Origin: Streptomyces changanensis
GTDB taxonomy: Bacteria; Actinomycetota; Actinomycetes; Streptomycetales; Streptomycetaceae
DNA: 64,000 nt
Reading direction: 5' to 3'
NCBI RefSeq assembly: GCF_024600715.1
Contig: NZ_CP102332.1
Span: 1,426,001-1,490,000, forward strand
How positions within the stretch are numbered: the stretch's first letter is position 1; the number at the start of each line of letters is the position of its first letter. The translations under genes were made by a program, and so were the position numbers. This document shows positions 57,270 to 64,000 of this stretch, one piece after another. Below the pieces are notes generated by a model. The model did no database searches. It was not told the origin of the DNA and worked only from the letters and a program-made list of their open reading frames with translations.

Positions 57270-58261
57270 GCGTCGGCCCGAGGGCCGGGGACGGGCACGC
57301 GGACGCGGTCGCGGCGGGCGGGGGCGCGGGTGGGGCGGGCGGCCTGCTCGTCGTGGGCGACGTGGTCATCGACGTGGTGGCCCGGTACGACGAGCCGCTC
57401 TCCCCGGGCACCGACACGGCGGCGCGGATCCGGATCCTGCCGGGCGGCGCGGGCGCGAACGTGGCGTGCTGGGCGGCGCGTACGGGCCGGGACGACGTGC
57501 GCCTCCTGGCGCGGGTGGGCGCCGGTGAGGCGTCCTGGCACGAGGCCGCGTTGCGCCGCGCGGGGGTGCGGCCGCTGCTGGTCCGGGACGACGGGGCGCC
57601 GACGGCGACGGTGGTGGCGCTGGTCGACGGGCGGGCCGGGGCGGAGCGCACGTTCCTGACCGACAGCGGCGCGGTGGTGCGGCTCTCGCCCGCCGACTGG
57701 TCCCCGCGACTGCTGGACGGGGTGGCCCACCTGCACCTGTCGGGGTACCTGTTCTTCGCGCCGACGAGCCGCCGGACCGCGCGGCTGGCCATGGCGGCGG
57801 CCCGGGAGCGGGAGGTTCCGGTGAGCGTGGACCCGGCGTCGGCGGGGTTCGTGTCGCGGCTGGGCGCGGACCGCTTCCTGACGGCCGTGGCGGGCGCGGA
57901 CGTCCTCTTCCCGAACGCCGACGAGGCGGTCCTGCTGGCCGGCCTGTCGGGCCCGGAGGAGGCGGCCGCCGCCCTCAGCCGCCGGCACGGCCTGGTCGTG
58001 GCCACCCTGGGCGCCGCGGGCGCGGTGGTCGCCCGGGCGGGCGGGGTGGTGGCGCGCGTATCGGCGCCCGGCGTCCGCCCGGTGGACACGACGGGCGCGG
58101 GGGACGCCTTCACGGGCGGGTTCCTCGCGGCCCGCCTGGCGGGCGCGTCCGCGGCGGAGGCGGCGGAGGCGGGCTGCCGCGCCGGCGGGGCGGCGGTGAC
58201 GGCGGTAGGCGGCCGTCCGGCGCCACCGGGGCCCGTAACCGTACCGGTTCCGCGGCCGTGA
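57266..58261 (+). CDS. psuK: PfkB-family carbohydrate kinase, probable pseudouridine kinase
   Basis: 331 residues from a GTG overlapping the psuG stop (GTGA). Ribokinase-fold signatures are GDVVIDVVARYDE with GGAGANVACWAARTG (substrate loop) and the C-terminal DTTGAGDAFTGGFLAARL containing the catalytic base Asp. The psuG context points to pseudouridine as substrate. The first ~30 residues are Gly/Ala-rich and may be over-called. It is followed by the 8-bp repeat tract. Confidence 0.9.
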   Translation: MSVGPRAGDGHADAVAAGGGAGGAGGLLVVGDVVIDVVARYDEPLSPGTDTAARIRILPGGAGANVACWAARTGRDDVRLLARVGAGEASWHEAALRRAGVRPLLVRDDGAPTATVVALVDGRAGAERTFLTDSGAVVRLSPADWSPRLLDGVAHLHLSGYLFFAPTSRRTARLAMAAAREREVPVSVDPASAGFVSRLGADRFLTAVAGADVLFPNADEAVLLAGLSGPEEAAAALSRRHGLVVATLGAAGAVVARAGGVVARVSAPGVRPVDTTGAGDAFTGGFLAARLAGASAAEAAEAGCRAGGAAVTAVGGRPAPPGPVTVPVPRP

Positions 58262-58383
58262 GTGAGCACGCCGCGGCCGCGGCGGAGGCCGGAGTGCCCA
58301 TGGGGCGGGCCCGGATGCCGCGGCCCGGGAGGCAGGCGGCGGCCCCCGGGCCGAGGAGCGGGCCCCGGAGCCGGGAAGCAGGC

Positions 58384-58471
58384 CGGCGGGACGGCGGGAC
58401 GGCGGGACGGCGGGACGGCGGGACGGCGGGGCAGCGGGGCAGCGGGCCGGCGGGGCGGCGGGGCGGCGGGG
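58384..58471. repeat. Octanucleotide tandem repeat, 11 copies
   Basis: The 8-bp unit cggcggga/g runs from 58384 to 58471: five cggcggga, one cggcgggg, then cagcgggg, cagcgggc and three cggcgggg. It is in the non-coding space between the convergent psuK and uridine kinase-like genes. Confidence 0.95.
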
Positions 58472-58496
58472 CGGCCGAAGGCTGCGGCCCGGGGCG

Positions 58497-59129
58497 TCAG
58501 GGCAGGCCGGTCCAGGCGGGGTGGCGCGGGTCGTCGGCACGCACCACCACGTCGGCGGCGTCGACGGGGCCGACCTGCGTCTCGTACCGCTCGAAGGCGG
58601 GCAGCGTCCACGGCTCCGCCGTCCGGCGGGCGAGCGCCGCCCGGGACAGCCTGAGGTGCACGGTGAGGTCGAACGGGAACCAGTGCCCCAGCAGGAACGG
58701 GCCGTGCAGGAGCAGTACGCCGCCGGGGGCCAGCTGCCGGTACGCACTGCGGGTGGCGCGGTCGGTGGCGGGATCCCACAGGTCGGGCAGGACCCGGCCG
58801 TCGCCCCCGGGCTCCAGCGGGGCGAACACCTCGCGCCACAGGGCGCCGGTGTCGAACCACCCGCCGTAGTACGCGTCGGGGTCCTCCTTGCCGTACTCGT
58901 ACCGCAGTGACGCCGGGCGCAGGAAGCCGGACGTGGCGACGCCGAGCACGTCCCGCCCGAGGAGCCGCAGCTCCGCGGCGACGGCGTCGGCGAGTTCGCC
59001 GGGCCGGGCGGCGGGCGCGCCGTCGACGGCGACCTTCAGCCAGGGGCCGCCGTCGGCCGGGCGCAGGCCGTCCAGGTGTTCGGCGAGCGCGTCGGTGAGC
59101 CGTTCCCAGGTGATCGGTTCGAGTCGCAC
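58497..59129 (-). CDS. Uridine kinase-like / nucleoside kinase-fold protein
   Basis: 210 residues from a GTG at 59129 (VRLEPITWERL); an ATG at 59138 is close but its ribosome site is poor. The P-loop position is VAVDGAPAARPGELADAV, a degenerate version of GSGAGKT-type loops seen in actinobacterial uridine kinase-like proteins. Other conserved segments: LGVATSGFLRPASLRYEYGKEDPDAYYGGWFDT and LLHGPFLLGHWFPFDLTVHL, with a Leu-His-Gly Walker B-type strand. Without the standard GKT lysine, catalysis is uncertain. The psuG/psuK pair on the other strand suggests nucleoside metabolism. Confidence 0.75.
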   Translation of the reverse strand: MRLEPITWERLTDALAEHLDGLRPADGGPWLKVAVDGAPAARPGELADAVAAELRLLGRDVLGVATSGFLRPASLRYEYGKEDPDAYYGGWFDTGALWREVFAPLEPGGDGRVLPDLWDPATDRATRSAYRQLAPGGVLLLHGPFLLGHWFPFDLTVHLRLSRAALARRTAEPWTLPAFERYETQVGPVDAADVVVRADDPRHPAWTGLP

Positions 59130-59322
59130 GCCCCCCATCCTGCCAAGGCGGCGGCCGCGCGGGCGCGTACCGGCACCGCCCCTGCCCCTGCCCCGGCCCC
59201 GGACGCCGTCCCGCACCCACGACCCCGGACTCGGCGCCCTGCCCCCGGGGCCCAGTCCCCGCACCCGCGGTCCACCCGCCGCCGTCGAGGGCCCGCCCCC
59301 GCTCGCCTCCGAGCCTGTGCCG

Positions 59323-59991
59323 TCAACCGCGGGCCGTCTCGCCCCGGAGCGCGGCGGCCAGCGGGCTCTCCCCCGCCACCTCGATCCGGCCGGCCTTCAC
59401 GCCCTCCGCGACGGTCAGTTCGCCGCCGCCCACCGCGGCGCAGGTGGCGGCGTCCATGCGCAGCCGGGCGTCGGGCGCGTCGGCGGGGCCGTCCCCGTAG
59501 GCGACGGTCCCGTCGTCCCCGAGGCGGACGTGGAACACGCCCTCGTCGAGGCGTACGTCCGCGGTGCCCGGCTCGCCTGCCGCCTCCAGCGCGCCGAGGA
59601 GCGGGACGGCGAACCAGTGGGCGCGGACGGCGTCCGTGGGGCGGGGTGTGTCGAGGGCGGGGGCGCCCCAGCGCGCGAGGGCGCGCAGGACGGGCAGCAG
59701 GTCGTGACCGCGGTCGGTGAGGTCGTAGACGTACGCCGGTGAGGGGGGCGGCAGCCGGCGGCGGGTGACGAGGCCGTCGCGTTCCATGTCGCGGAGCCGC
59801 GAGGCCAGCATGTCGGTGCTGACGCCCGGCAGGTCGGCGTGCAGGTCGGTGTAGCGGCGGGGGCCGGCGAGGAGTTCGCGGACGATCAGCAGGGTCCAGC
59901 GGTCGCCGACCGCGTCGAGGGCGCGGGCGGCGGCGCAGTACTGGTCGTAGCTGCGGCGGCGGTCGGCGGAACGCGTGCTCGGGCGTGGCAT
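59323..59991 (-). CDS. HxlR-family regulator with SCP2-like C-terminal domain
   Basis: 222 residues from the ATG at 59991; an ATG at 60009 is possible, and neither has a clear ribosome site. The N-terminal winged HTH is of HxlR type: CAAARALDAVGDRWTLLIVRELLAGPRRYTDLHADLPGVSTDMLASRLRDMERDGLV, with wing ...YVYDLTDRGHDLLPVLRALARWG. Residues ~125-222 form a small sterol-carrier-like (SCP2) fold (VFHVRLGDDGTVAYGDGPADAPDARLRMDAATCAAVGGGELTVAEGVKAGRIEVAG). The Cys in the YDQYCAAARAL helix is the redox or thiol site of some HxlR proteins. It is divergent from the aminotransferase, which it may regulate. Confidence 0.88.
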   Translation of the reverse strand: MPRPSTRSADRRRSYDQYCAAARALDAVGDRWTLLIVRELLAGPRRYTDLHADLPGVSTDMLASRLRDMERDGLVTRRRLPPPSPAYVYDLTDRGHDLLPVLRALARWGAPALDTPRPTDAVRAHWFAVPLLGALEAAGEPGTADVRLDEGVFHVRLGDDGTVAYGDGPADAPDARLRMDAATCAAVGGGELTVAEGVKAGRIEVAGESPLAAALRGETARG

Positions 59992-60075
59992 GCGACGCAG
60001 TCTAGCCATCTTGTTGGACTTTCCAAGCTCTCACTTGGTAAAACCAAGCAACACCGTTTCCGGGGAGGTCGCCAG

Positions 60076-61287
60076 ATGGAGTTCCGGCAGTCGAGCAAGT
60101 TGAGCGAGGTCTGCTACGAGATCCGGGGCCCGGTGATCGAACAGGCGAACGCACTGGAGGAGGCGGGCCACACCGTCCTGCGCCTGAACACCGGCAATCC
60201 CGCCCTCTTCGGGTTCGAGGCGCCCGAGGAGATCCTCCAGGACATGATCCGGATGCTGCCCCGCGCCCACGGCTACACCGACTCGCGCGGCATCCTGTCC
60301 GCCCGCCGCGCGGTGGCGCAGCGCTACCAGTCCATGGGCCTGACCGGCATCGGCGTCGACGACGTCTATCTCGGCAACGGCGTCTCCGAGCTGGTCTCCA
60401 TGGCCGTCCAGGCCCTGGTGGAGGACGGCGACGAGGTCCTGATCCCGGCGCCCGACTTCCCGCTCTGGACGGCGGCGACCACGCTGGCCGGCGGTCGCCC
60501 GGTGCACTACGTCTGCGACGAGTCCGCCGACTGGTACCCGGACCTGGACGACATGGCCGCGAAGATCACCGACCGCACCAGGGCCGTCGTGATCATCAAC
60601 CCGAACAACCCCACCGGCGCCGTCTACCCGCGCGAGGTGATCGAGGGCATCCTCGACCTGGCCCGCCGCCACCAGCTGATGGTCCTCGCCGACGAGATCT
60701 ACGACCGGATCGTGTACGACGACGCGGTCCACCACCCGGCCGGGGCGCTCGCCCCCGACCTGGTCGTCCTCACCTTCGGCGGCCTGTCCAAGACGTACCG
60801 CGTGGCCGGTTTCCGCTCCGGTTGGCTGGTCGTCAGCGGGCCGAAGCAGCACGCGCGGGACTACCTGGAGGGGCTGACCATGCTCGCCTCCATGCGGCTG
60901 TGCCCCAACGCCCCCGCGCAATACGCCATCCAGGCCGCGCTCGGCGGCCGGCAGTCCATCGACGAGCTGACCGCGCCGGGCGGCAGGCTGCACGAGCAGC
61001 GGCTGCTCGCCTGGGAGAAGCTGAACGAGATCCCGGGGGTCTCCTGCGTCAAGCCGCGCGGCGCGCTCTACGCCTTCCCGCGCCTCGACCCCAAGGTGCA
61101 CCCGATCCACGACGACGAGAAGTTCGTCCTGGACCTGCTGTTGCGGGAGAAGATCCAGGTCGTCCAGGGCACGGGCTTCAACTGGCCGCGCCCCGACCAC
61201 TTCCGCATCCTGACGCTTCCGCACGCCGACGACCTGGACGCGGCGATCAGCCGGATCGGGCGCTTCCTCAGCGGCTACCGCCAGTAG
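60076..61287 (+). CDS. PLP-dependent aminotransferase (class I/II, alanine-type)
   Basis: 403 residues; ggggagg 8 bases before the ATG. The PLP Lys239 is in GGLSKTYRVAGFRSGW; the conserved Asn/Pro segment INPNNPTGAVYP (about 174-185), Asp-x-x-Tyr ADEIYDRIVYD and Arg in HFRILTLPHAD are present. It is close to E. coli AlaA and Bacillus PatA in length and motif order, so transamination between alanine and glutamate/pyruvate is likely. The HxlR regulator is divergent. Confidence 0.9.
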   Translation: MEFRQSSKLSEVCYEIRGPVIEQANALEEAGHTVLRLNTGNPALFGFEAPEEILQDMIRMLPRAHGYTDSRGILSARRAVAQRYQSMGLTGIGVDDVYLGNGVSELVSMAVQALVEDGDEVLIPAPDFPLWTAATTLAGGRPVHYVCDESADWYPDLDDMAAKITDRTRAVVIINPNNPTGAVYPREVIEGILDLARRHQLMVLADEIYDRIVYDDAVHHPAGALAPDLVVLTFGGLSKTYRVAGFRSGWLVVSGPKQHARDYLEGLTMLASMRLCPNAPAQYAIQAALGGRQSIDELTAPGGRLHEQRLLAWEKLNEIPGVSCVKPRGALYAFPRLDPKVHPIHDDEKFVLDLLLREKIQVVQGTGFNWPRPDHFRILTLPHADDLDAAISRIGRFLSGYRQ

Positions 61288-61532
61288 GCCCACGCCGCCC
61301 GCCGCCCTCGCCGCACGACGCTCGCCGCCCCCGAACCGTCCACGGCGCCCGCCTCCCCGGCTCGCCCACCTCCCCCGGCCCGCCCCACGACGCACGCCTC
61401 CCGTCGCGGCCACCGGCCCGTTCACGACGCACGCCGGCCCGGGGCCCGCCCGGCGCCCGTCGTTTGGAGGCGGTCGCCCGGCGGGCACACCCCCACCGAC
61501 GCGGGAGCGTTCGGCGGGGGTGGTGAGGTGCT

Positions 61533-62192
61533 GTGCCGCGTGATCCGATCGTGGTCGTCGAGCCGCGTCGGCCGCGCGCGCACTGCGCGGAGTGCCGCGA
61601 GGGCCCGCTGCGGCGGATGGTGTTGAGGTGTTCGGTGCCCCTCTGCCTGGACTGCGTGGGCCTGGGGCACCTGGTCTACCTGCCGCGGGGCGACGCGGCG
61701 CTCACCCGCAGGGCCCGGGAGGCCGGCGAGGTGTGGGCGGTGGTCGTCCGGCACGACAGGCGCCGTACGCGCTACGAGCGCCAGGGCATCCTCGTGGAGG
61801 AGGCGGCCCTGGCGCGGGCGGAGGCGGCCTGCCTGGCCGACGCCGGGGCGAGGGCCCGGCGCCGGGCCCGGGACGCGGTGCGCCGGGCGGCGTCGGACGT
61901 CCGTTTCACGGCCGCGGTCACCGCGGAGGTGCGGCGCCTGTTCCCCGGGTGCCCGGCCGACCGGGCCGCGGAGATCGCCGCGCACACGTCGGCCCGCGGC
62001 AGCGGCCGCGTGGGCCGCACGGCGGCGGGACGGGCCCTGGACGAGCGCGCCGTCACGGCGGCGGTCCGGGCGTCGGTGCGACACCGCGACACGGAGTACG
62101 ACGCGCTGCTCGCGGCGGGGGTACCGCGCCGCCAGGCCCGCGTCCGGGTGGCACCGGCCGTCGAGGCGGTGCTGGCGTCCTGGCGGCGGTGA
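61533..62192 (+). CDS. DUF2293-domain protein with N-terminal zinc-finger-like cysteines
   Basis: 219 residues from a GTG at 61533 with gaggt upstream. The N-terminus has CAEC...CSVPLCLDC, a pair of CxxC that could bind zinc, followed by a helical mid-region rich in Arg/Ala (LARAEAACLADAGARARRRARDAVRRAA). The C-terminal ~85 residues match DUF2293 (VRRLFPGCPADRAAEIAAHTSARGSGRVGRTAAGRALDERAVTAAVRASVRHRDTEYDALLAAGVPRRQARVRV), a conserved bacterial and eukaryotic domain of unknown function. The strong positive charge suggests nucleic-acid contact. Confidence 0.8.
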   Translation: MPRDPIVVVEPRRPRAHCAECREGPLRRMVLRCSVPLCLDCVGLGHLVYLPRGDAALTRRAREAGEVWAVVVRHDRRRTRYERQGILVEEAALARAEAACLADAGARARRRARDAVRRAASDVRFTAAVTAEVRRLFPGCPADRAAEIAAHTSARGSGRVGRTAAGRALDERAVTAAVRASVRHRDTEYDALLAAGVPRRQARVRVAPAVEAVLASWRR

Positions 62193-62225
62193 CCCACGTC
62201 CCGCGTCGCCGGGCGGGGCGGGCGG

Positions 62226-62990
62226 TCAGGCGCGCCCGGCCGCCGGGCGGAAGCGACGGTAGAGCAGCGCCCCGGCGAGGAGCATGCCCGCGGCGGGCGC
62301 GGCCAGGCCGACGAGGTCGCCGGCGCCGGTGAGGGCGAGGGACGGGCCCTCCGCGGCGGGGGCCGGGGCGGGCGCGGCCGGGGCGGGCTCGTGCTCCGGC
62401 GCCGGCGGCACGACCGGCTTGTCGCCCTTCGGCGGGGTCGTGGGCTCCTGGGGCTTCGGCGGCGTGACGACCTGCGGCGGCTTGGCGCCGTTGTTGACGG
62501 AGGTGTTGCCGAACGTGGGGTTGAGGAGGCCGACGACGGTCACCGAGTTGCCCGAGACGTTGACCGGGAGGTCGACGGGGAGCTGGACGCCGTTGCCCGA
62601 GATCACACCGGGCGAGCCCACCATGGCGGCGTCGGCGTCCGCGCCGCCGCCGTTCCCCCCGCCCTGGGCGCCCGGGCCACCGCCGTGACCGGAACCGTGG
62701 CCGGAGCCGGGCCGGTCCTTGTGCGCCCCGTGGGACGAGCCCTTGGAGCCCTTGTTGACGCAGGTGTTCCCCGCCGCGGGGTTGAGGAGGCCGACCACGT
62801 TCACGGTGTTGCCGCAGACGTTGACCGGGACGTTCACCGGCAACTGCACCGCGTTGCCGGAGATCACCCCCGGGGAGTCGGCCGCGACGCCGGACGCGTC
62901 AGCGTCGGCGTGCGCCGCACCGACGGCCAGCGCGAGCGCGCCGCTCGTGGCCATCAGAGTGACCAGACCATTTCGGCGAGTGTGCCGCAT
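62226..62990 (-). CDS. chp: Long chaplin (ChpA/B/C type) with LAxTG sorting signal
   Basis: 254 residues from the ATG at 62990 with aggaagcc upstream. Signal peptide about 1-31 (TLMATSGALALAVGAAHA). Chaplin domain 1 (SPGVISGNAVQLPVNVPVNVCGNTVNVVGLLNPAAGNTCVNKG) has two cysteines; a Gly/His-rich linker follows; chaplin domain 2 (SPGVISGNGVQLPVDLPVNVSGNSVTVVGLLNPTFGNTSVNNG) has both cysteines replaced by Ser. A Pro-rich segment ends in LALTG, the SrtE-type sorting motif, then a membrane span and RRFRPAAG. Long chaplins are cell-wall-anchored in aerial hyphae and with short chaplins form the hydrophobic rodlet coat. A sigma-BldN-like promoter precedes it. Confidence 0.95.
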   Translation of the reverse strand: MRHTRRNGLVTLMATSGALALAVGAAHADADASGVAADSPGVISGNAVQLPVNVPVNVCGNTVNVVGLLNPAAGNTCVNKGSKGSSHGAHKDRPGSGHGSGHGGGPGAQGGGNGGGADADAAMVGSPGVISGNGVQLPVDLPVNVSGNSVTVVGLLNPTFGNTSVNNGAKPPQVVTPPKPQEPTTPPKGDKPVVPPAPEHEPAPAAPAPAPAAEGPSLALTGAGDLVGLAAPAAGMLLAGALLYRRFRPAAGRA

Positions 62991-63038
62991 GGCTTCCTGC
63001 CTTCCGAAGACGTTCGCGGGCACTCGCCCGCACCCCGG

Positions 63039-63067
63039 ATAACGCGTCGACACCCGGACGGGTTATG
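63039..63067 (-). promoter_or_regulatory. Candidate sigma-BldN promoter of the chaplin gene
   Basis: On the minus strand CATAAC (63067-63062) is followed after 17 bases by CGTTAT (63044-63039). The sigma-BldN consensus for chaplins and rodlins, as I recall it, is CGTAAC-N16/17-CGTTGA; both boxes match at 5/6 and 4/6. The leader to the ATG at 62990 is about 45 bases. Confidence 0.5.
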
Positions 63068-63199
63068 TGGCGGGCCTCTTTCACCCCATCGAGCGACGAT
63101 TGGCCGATCTGTCCCATGACCTCTGCGTTCGCCGCTCCTGCGGGCGAGGCCCGGCGGCCCGAGAGGGGGCGGGCCCGGTCAGGTGGCGCCCGGCCGAGT

Positions 63200-63321
63200 G
63201 GGCCCGGTGGGGTCGCCCGGCGGGGTGGGCCCGGTGGGGCGGGCCCAGTCGGATGGCCCGGCGGGGCGGGCCCGGTCGAGTGGCCCGGCGGGGCGGGCCC
63301 GGTCGGGTGGCCCGGCGGCTG
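63200..63321. repeat. 27-bp imperfect tandem repeat, about 4.5 copies
   Basis: Unit gggcccggtcgggtggcccggcggggc (consensus) occurs at 63200-63226, a half copy 63227-63240, 63241-63267, 63268-63294 and 63295-63321. It is in the non-coding gap between the chaplin and the next gene (62991-63367), which otherwise holds only the chaplin promoter. Confidence 0.9.
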
Positions 63322-63367
63322 GTCCCCTCGGGCCCGCCCGGGCGCGGAACGCCGAGCCGGGTGCGGG

Positions 63368-63808
63368 TCATCCGGGCTGCGTGCCGCCGCGGTCGCCCCG
63401 GTCGACGGTGCCCGCCTGGATCACCGTGCTGTAGTACGTGCCCCCGCTGATGTGGTTGTGCGTCTCGACGACCTGTCTGGTGGCGGGCTCACGGTCACCC
63501 AACTCGGCGAGGAGCGCGCGCAGTTCCTGCGCCGCCCGCGGGTCGTTGCGCAGGGCCCGGCGCATGCGGCCGCGCCACTCGGCGAGCGCCTCGGCGCGCG
63601 CGTCCGGGTCGCCGGAGGCCTCGGCGTCGACGAGGTCGGCGCGCGCCTCCTCCAACTCACCGTCGATCGCCGTCACGTCGCGGCCGGAACGGCGGGCGAG
63701 GAACGCGGCCACCCGGCCCCTGGTCTGCTCCCATGCCTCTCCGACCATCTGCTGGACGAGGGCGCTCGCCCCCGCCGCCGCCAGTGCCACCAACTCCGCT
63801 TCCACCAC
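63368..63808 (-). CDS. Uncharacterised protein with C-terminal NHISGGTYYSTVIQAG motif
   Basis: 146 residues from a GTG at 63808. The N-terminus VEAELVALAAAGASALVQQMVGEAWEQTRGRVAAFLARR resembles the hydrophobic-helix starts of a Streptomyces family usually associated with large NTPases; a helical charged middle follows (DGELEEARADLVDAEASGDPDARAEAL). The C-terminus is VVETHNHISGGTYYSTVIQAGTVDRGDRGGTQPG. The short (N/H)xISGGxxxxxVIQAG piece is a recurrent motif of Streptomyces signalling or conflict proteins as I recall it. I do not assign a function. No neighbouring ATPase is visible within the window. Confidence 0.7.
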   Translation of the reverse strand: MVEAELVALAAAGASALVQQMVGEAWEQTRGRVAAFLARRSGRDVTAIDGELEEARADLVDAEASGDPDARAEALAEWRGRMRRALRNDPRAAQELRALLAELGDREPATRQVVETHNHISGGTYYSTVIQAGTVDRGDRGGTQPG

Positions 63809-63851
63809 GGCCCCCTGCGGTCGATCGCCAGTAGTCGACGCAGCCTACCGG

Positions 63852-64000
63852 TCACGTGCCGAGGAGCTGGGCGAGAGCGCCGACCGGGTCGGAGTCCGGT
63901 GTGCCCCGCGGCCACCAGTCCTCCCGGCCCGCGTCGGACTCGTAGCCGTACCAGAGGCCGTCGCGGCCGTAGCGGAGCTGGAGCCCGGGGGTGGAGAGGC
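63852..64000 (-). CDS. C-terminal fragment of an unidentified protein (5' beyond window)
   Basis: Reading back from the TGA at 63852-63854, the last 48 residues are visible: LSTPGLQLRYGRDGLWYGYESDAGREDWWPRGTPDSDPVGALAQLLGT. The Trp/Tyr/Gly-rich segment followed by a Pro-rich linker resembles C-termini of Streptomyces SWIM-zinc-finger and related helicase-accessory proteins, but without the rest this is only a hint. Confidence 0.5.
   Translation of the reverse strand, partial: LSTPGLQLRYGRDGLWYGYESDAGREDWWPRGTPDSDPVGALAQLLGT

Noticed and set aside
58262..58496. Short plus-strand gene in the octamer repeat
   Set aside because: Its translation is only Gly/Thr/Arg repeats and the tract is a simple repeat.
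63200..63321. CRISPR array
   Set aside because: Units are contiguous without unique spacers, and no cas gene is near.

Overview
The window is a chromosomal segment of a high-GC actinomycete, almost certainly a Streptomyces or close relative. The evidence is the strong G/C bias at third codon positions, frequent GTG/TTG starts, ATGA/GTGA stop-start overlaps, a WhiA sporulation regulator, a long chaplin with an LAxTG sorting signal, an OpcA-dependent glucose-6-phosphate dehydrogenase and a mycothiol-dependent-type isomerase. Most of it is conserved core chromosome; the last ~10 kb is more accessory. No tRNA, rRNA, insertion sequence, prophage or CRISPR array was recognised.

Layout. 1-5.7 kb: the end of a secreted EEP-fold nuclease, a two-domain ABM monooxygenase-like protein, a three-gene membrane operon (DUF1469/DUF3618/DUF4235) behind a candidate sigma-B promoter, a DapA-family lyase, dapD, and two tiny secreted peptides. 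5.7-12.3 kb (minus strand): a complete SUF iron-sulfur assembly operon, sufR-sufB-sufD-Rieske-sufC-sufS-sufU-sufT, with a CAAC-N6-GTTG operator at the sufR start and a strong terminator after sufT. 12.5-17.5 kb: an ABC exporter, heme A synthase ctaA and heme O synthase ctaB, with a repeat-rich gap and a small conserved protein between the last two. 17.9-24.6 kb: the pentose-phosphate operon tkt-tal-zwf-opcA-pgl. 24.6-32.7 kb (minus strand): pgi with two PH-domain membrane proteins downstream, an RbpA-family protein, secG, and the glycolytic run gap-pgk-tpiA. 32.9-38.1 kb (minus strand): uvrC-rapZ-yvcK-whiA, tightly overlapping. 38-46.2 kb: a secreted papain-like protease coupled to a membrane-anchored exported protein, a putative DNA-binding protein, a Tat-exported Rieske protein, uvrA, a maleylpyruvate isomerase-family protein and an MBL-fold hydrolase. 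46.3-54.4 kb: a broken MFS transporter gene, a TerC/TerD tellurium-type stress cluster, uvrB and an MHYT sensor. 54.7-64 kb: ogt, a SAM methyltransferase, the pseudouridine salvage pair psuG-psuK, a uridine kinase-like gene, an HxlR regulator divergent from an aminotransferase, a DUF2293 protein, the chaplin, and a pair of uncharacterised genes at the right edge.

How the genes work together. Central carbon flux (tkt, tal, zwf, opcA, pgl, pgi, tpiA, pgk, gap) is packed into 15 kb and adjoins respiratory heme A synthesis (ctaA, ctaB). The SUF operon supplies Fe-S clusters and is predicted to repress itself through SufR. All three UvrABC excision-repair subunits plus Ogt lie within 20 kb, interleaved with Ter-family stress proteins. 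The least understood parts are the protease/partner pair at 38.2-39.8 kb, the TerD-fusion protein at 48.3-50.2 kb, and the edge gene at 63.4-63.8 kb, which ends in a glycine-rich NHISGGTYYSTVIQAG motif of the kind I associate with Streptomyces conflict or signalling systems.
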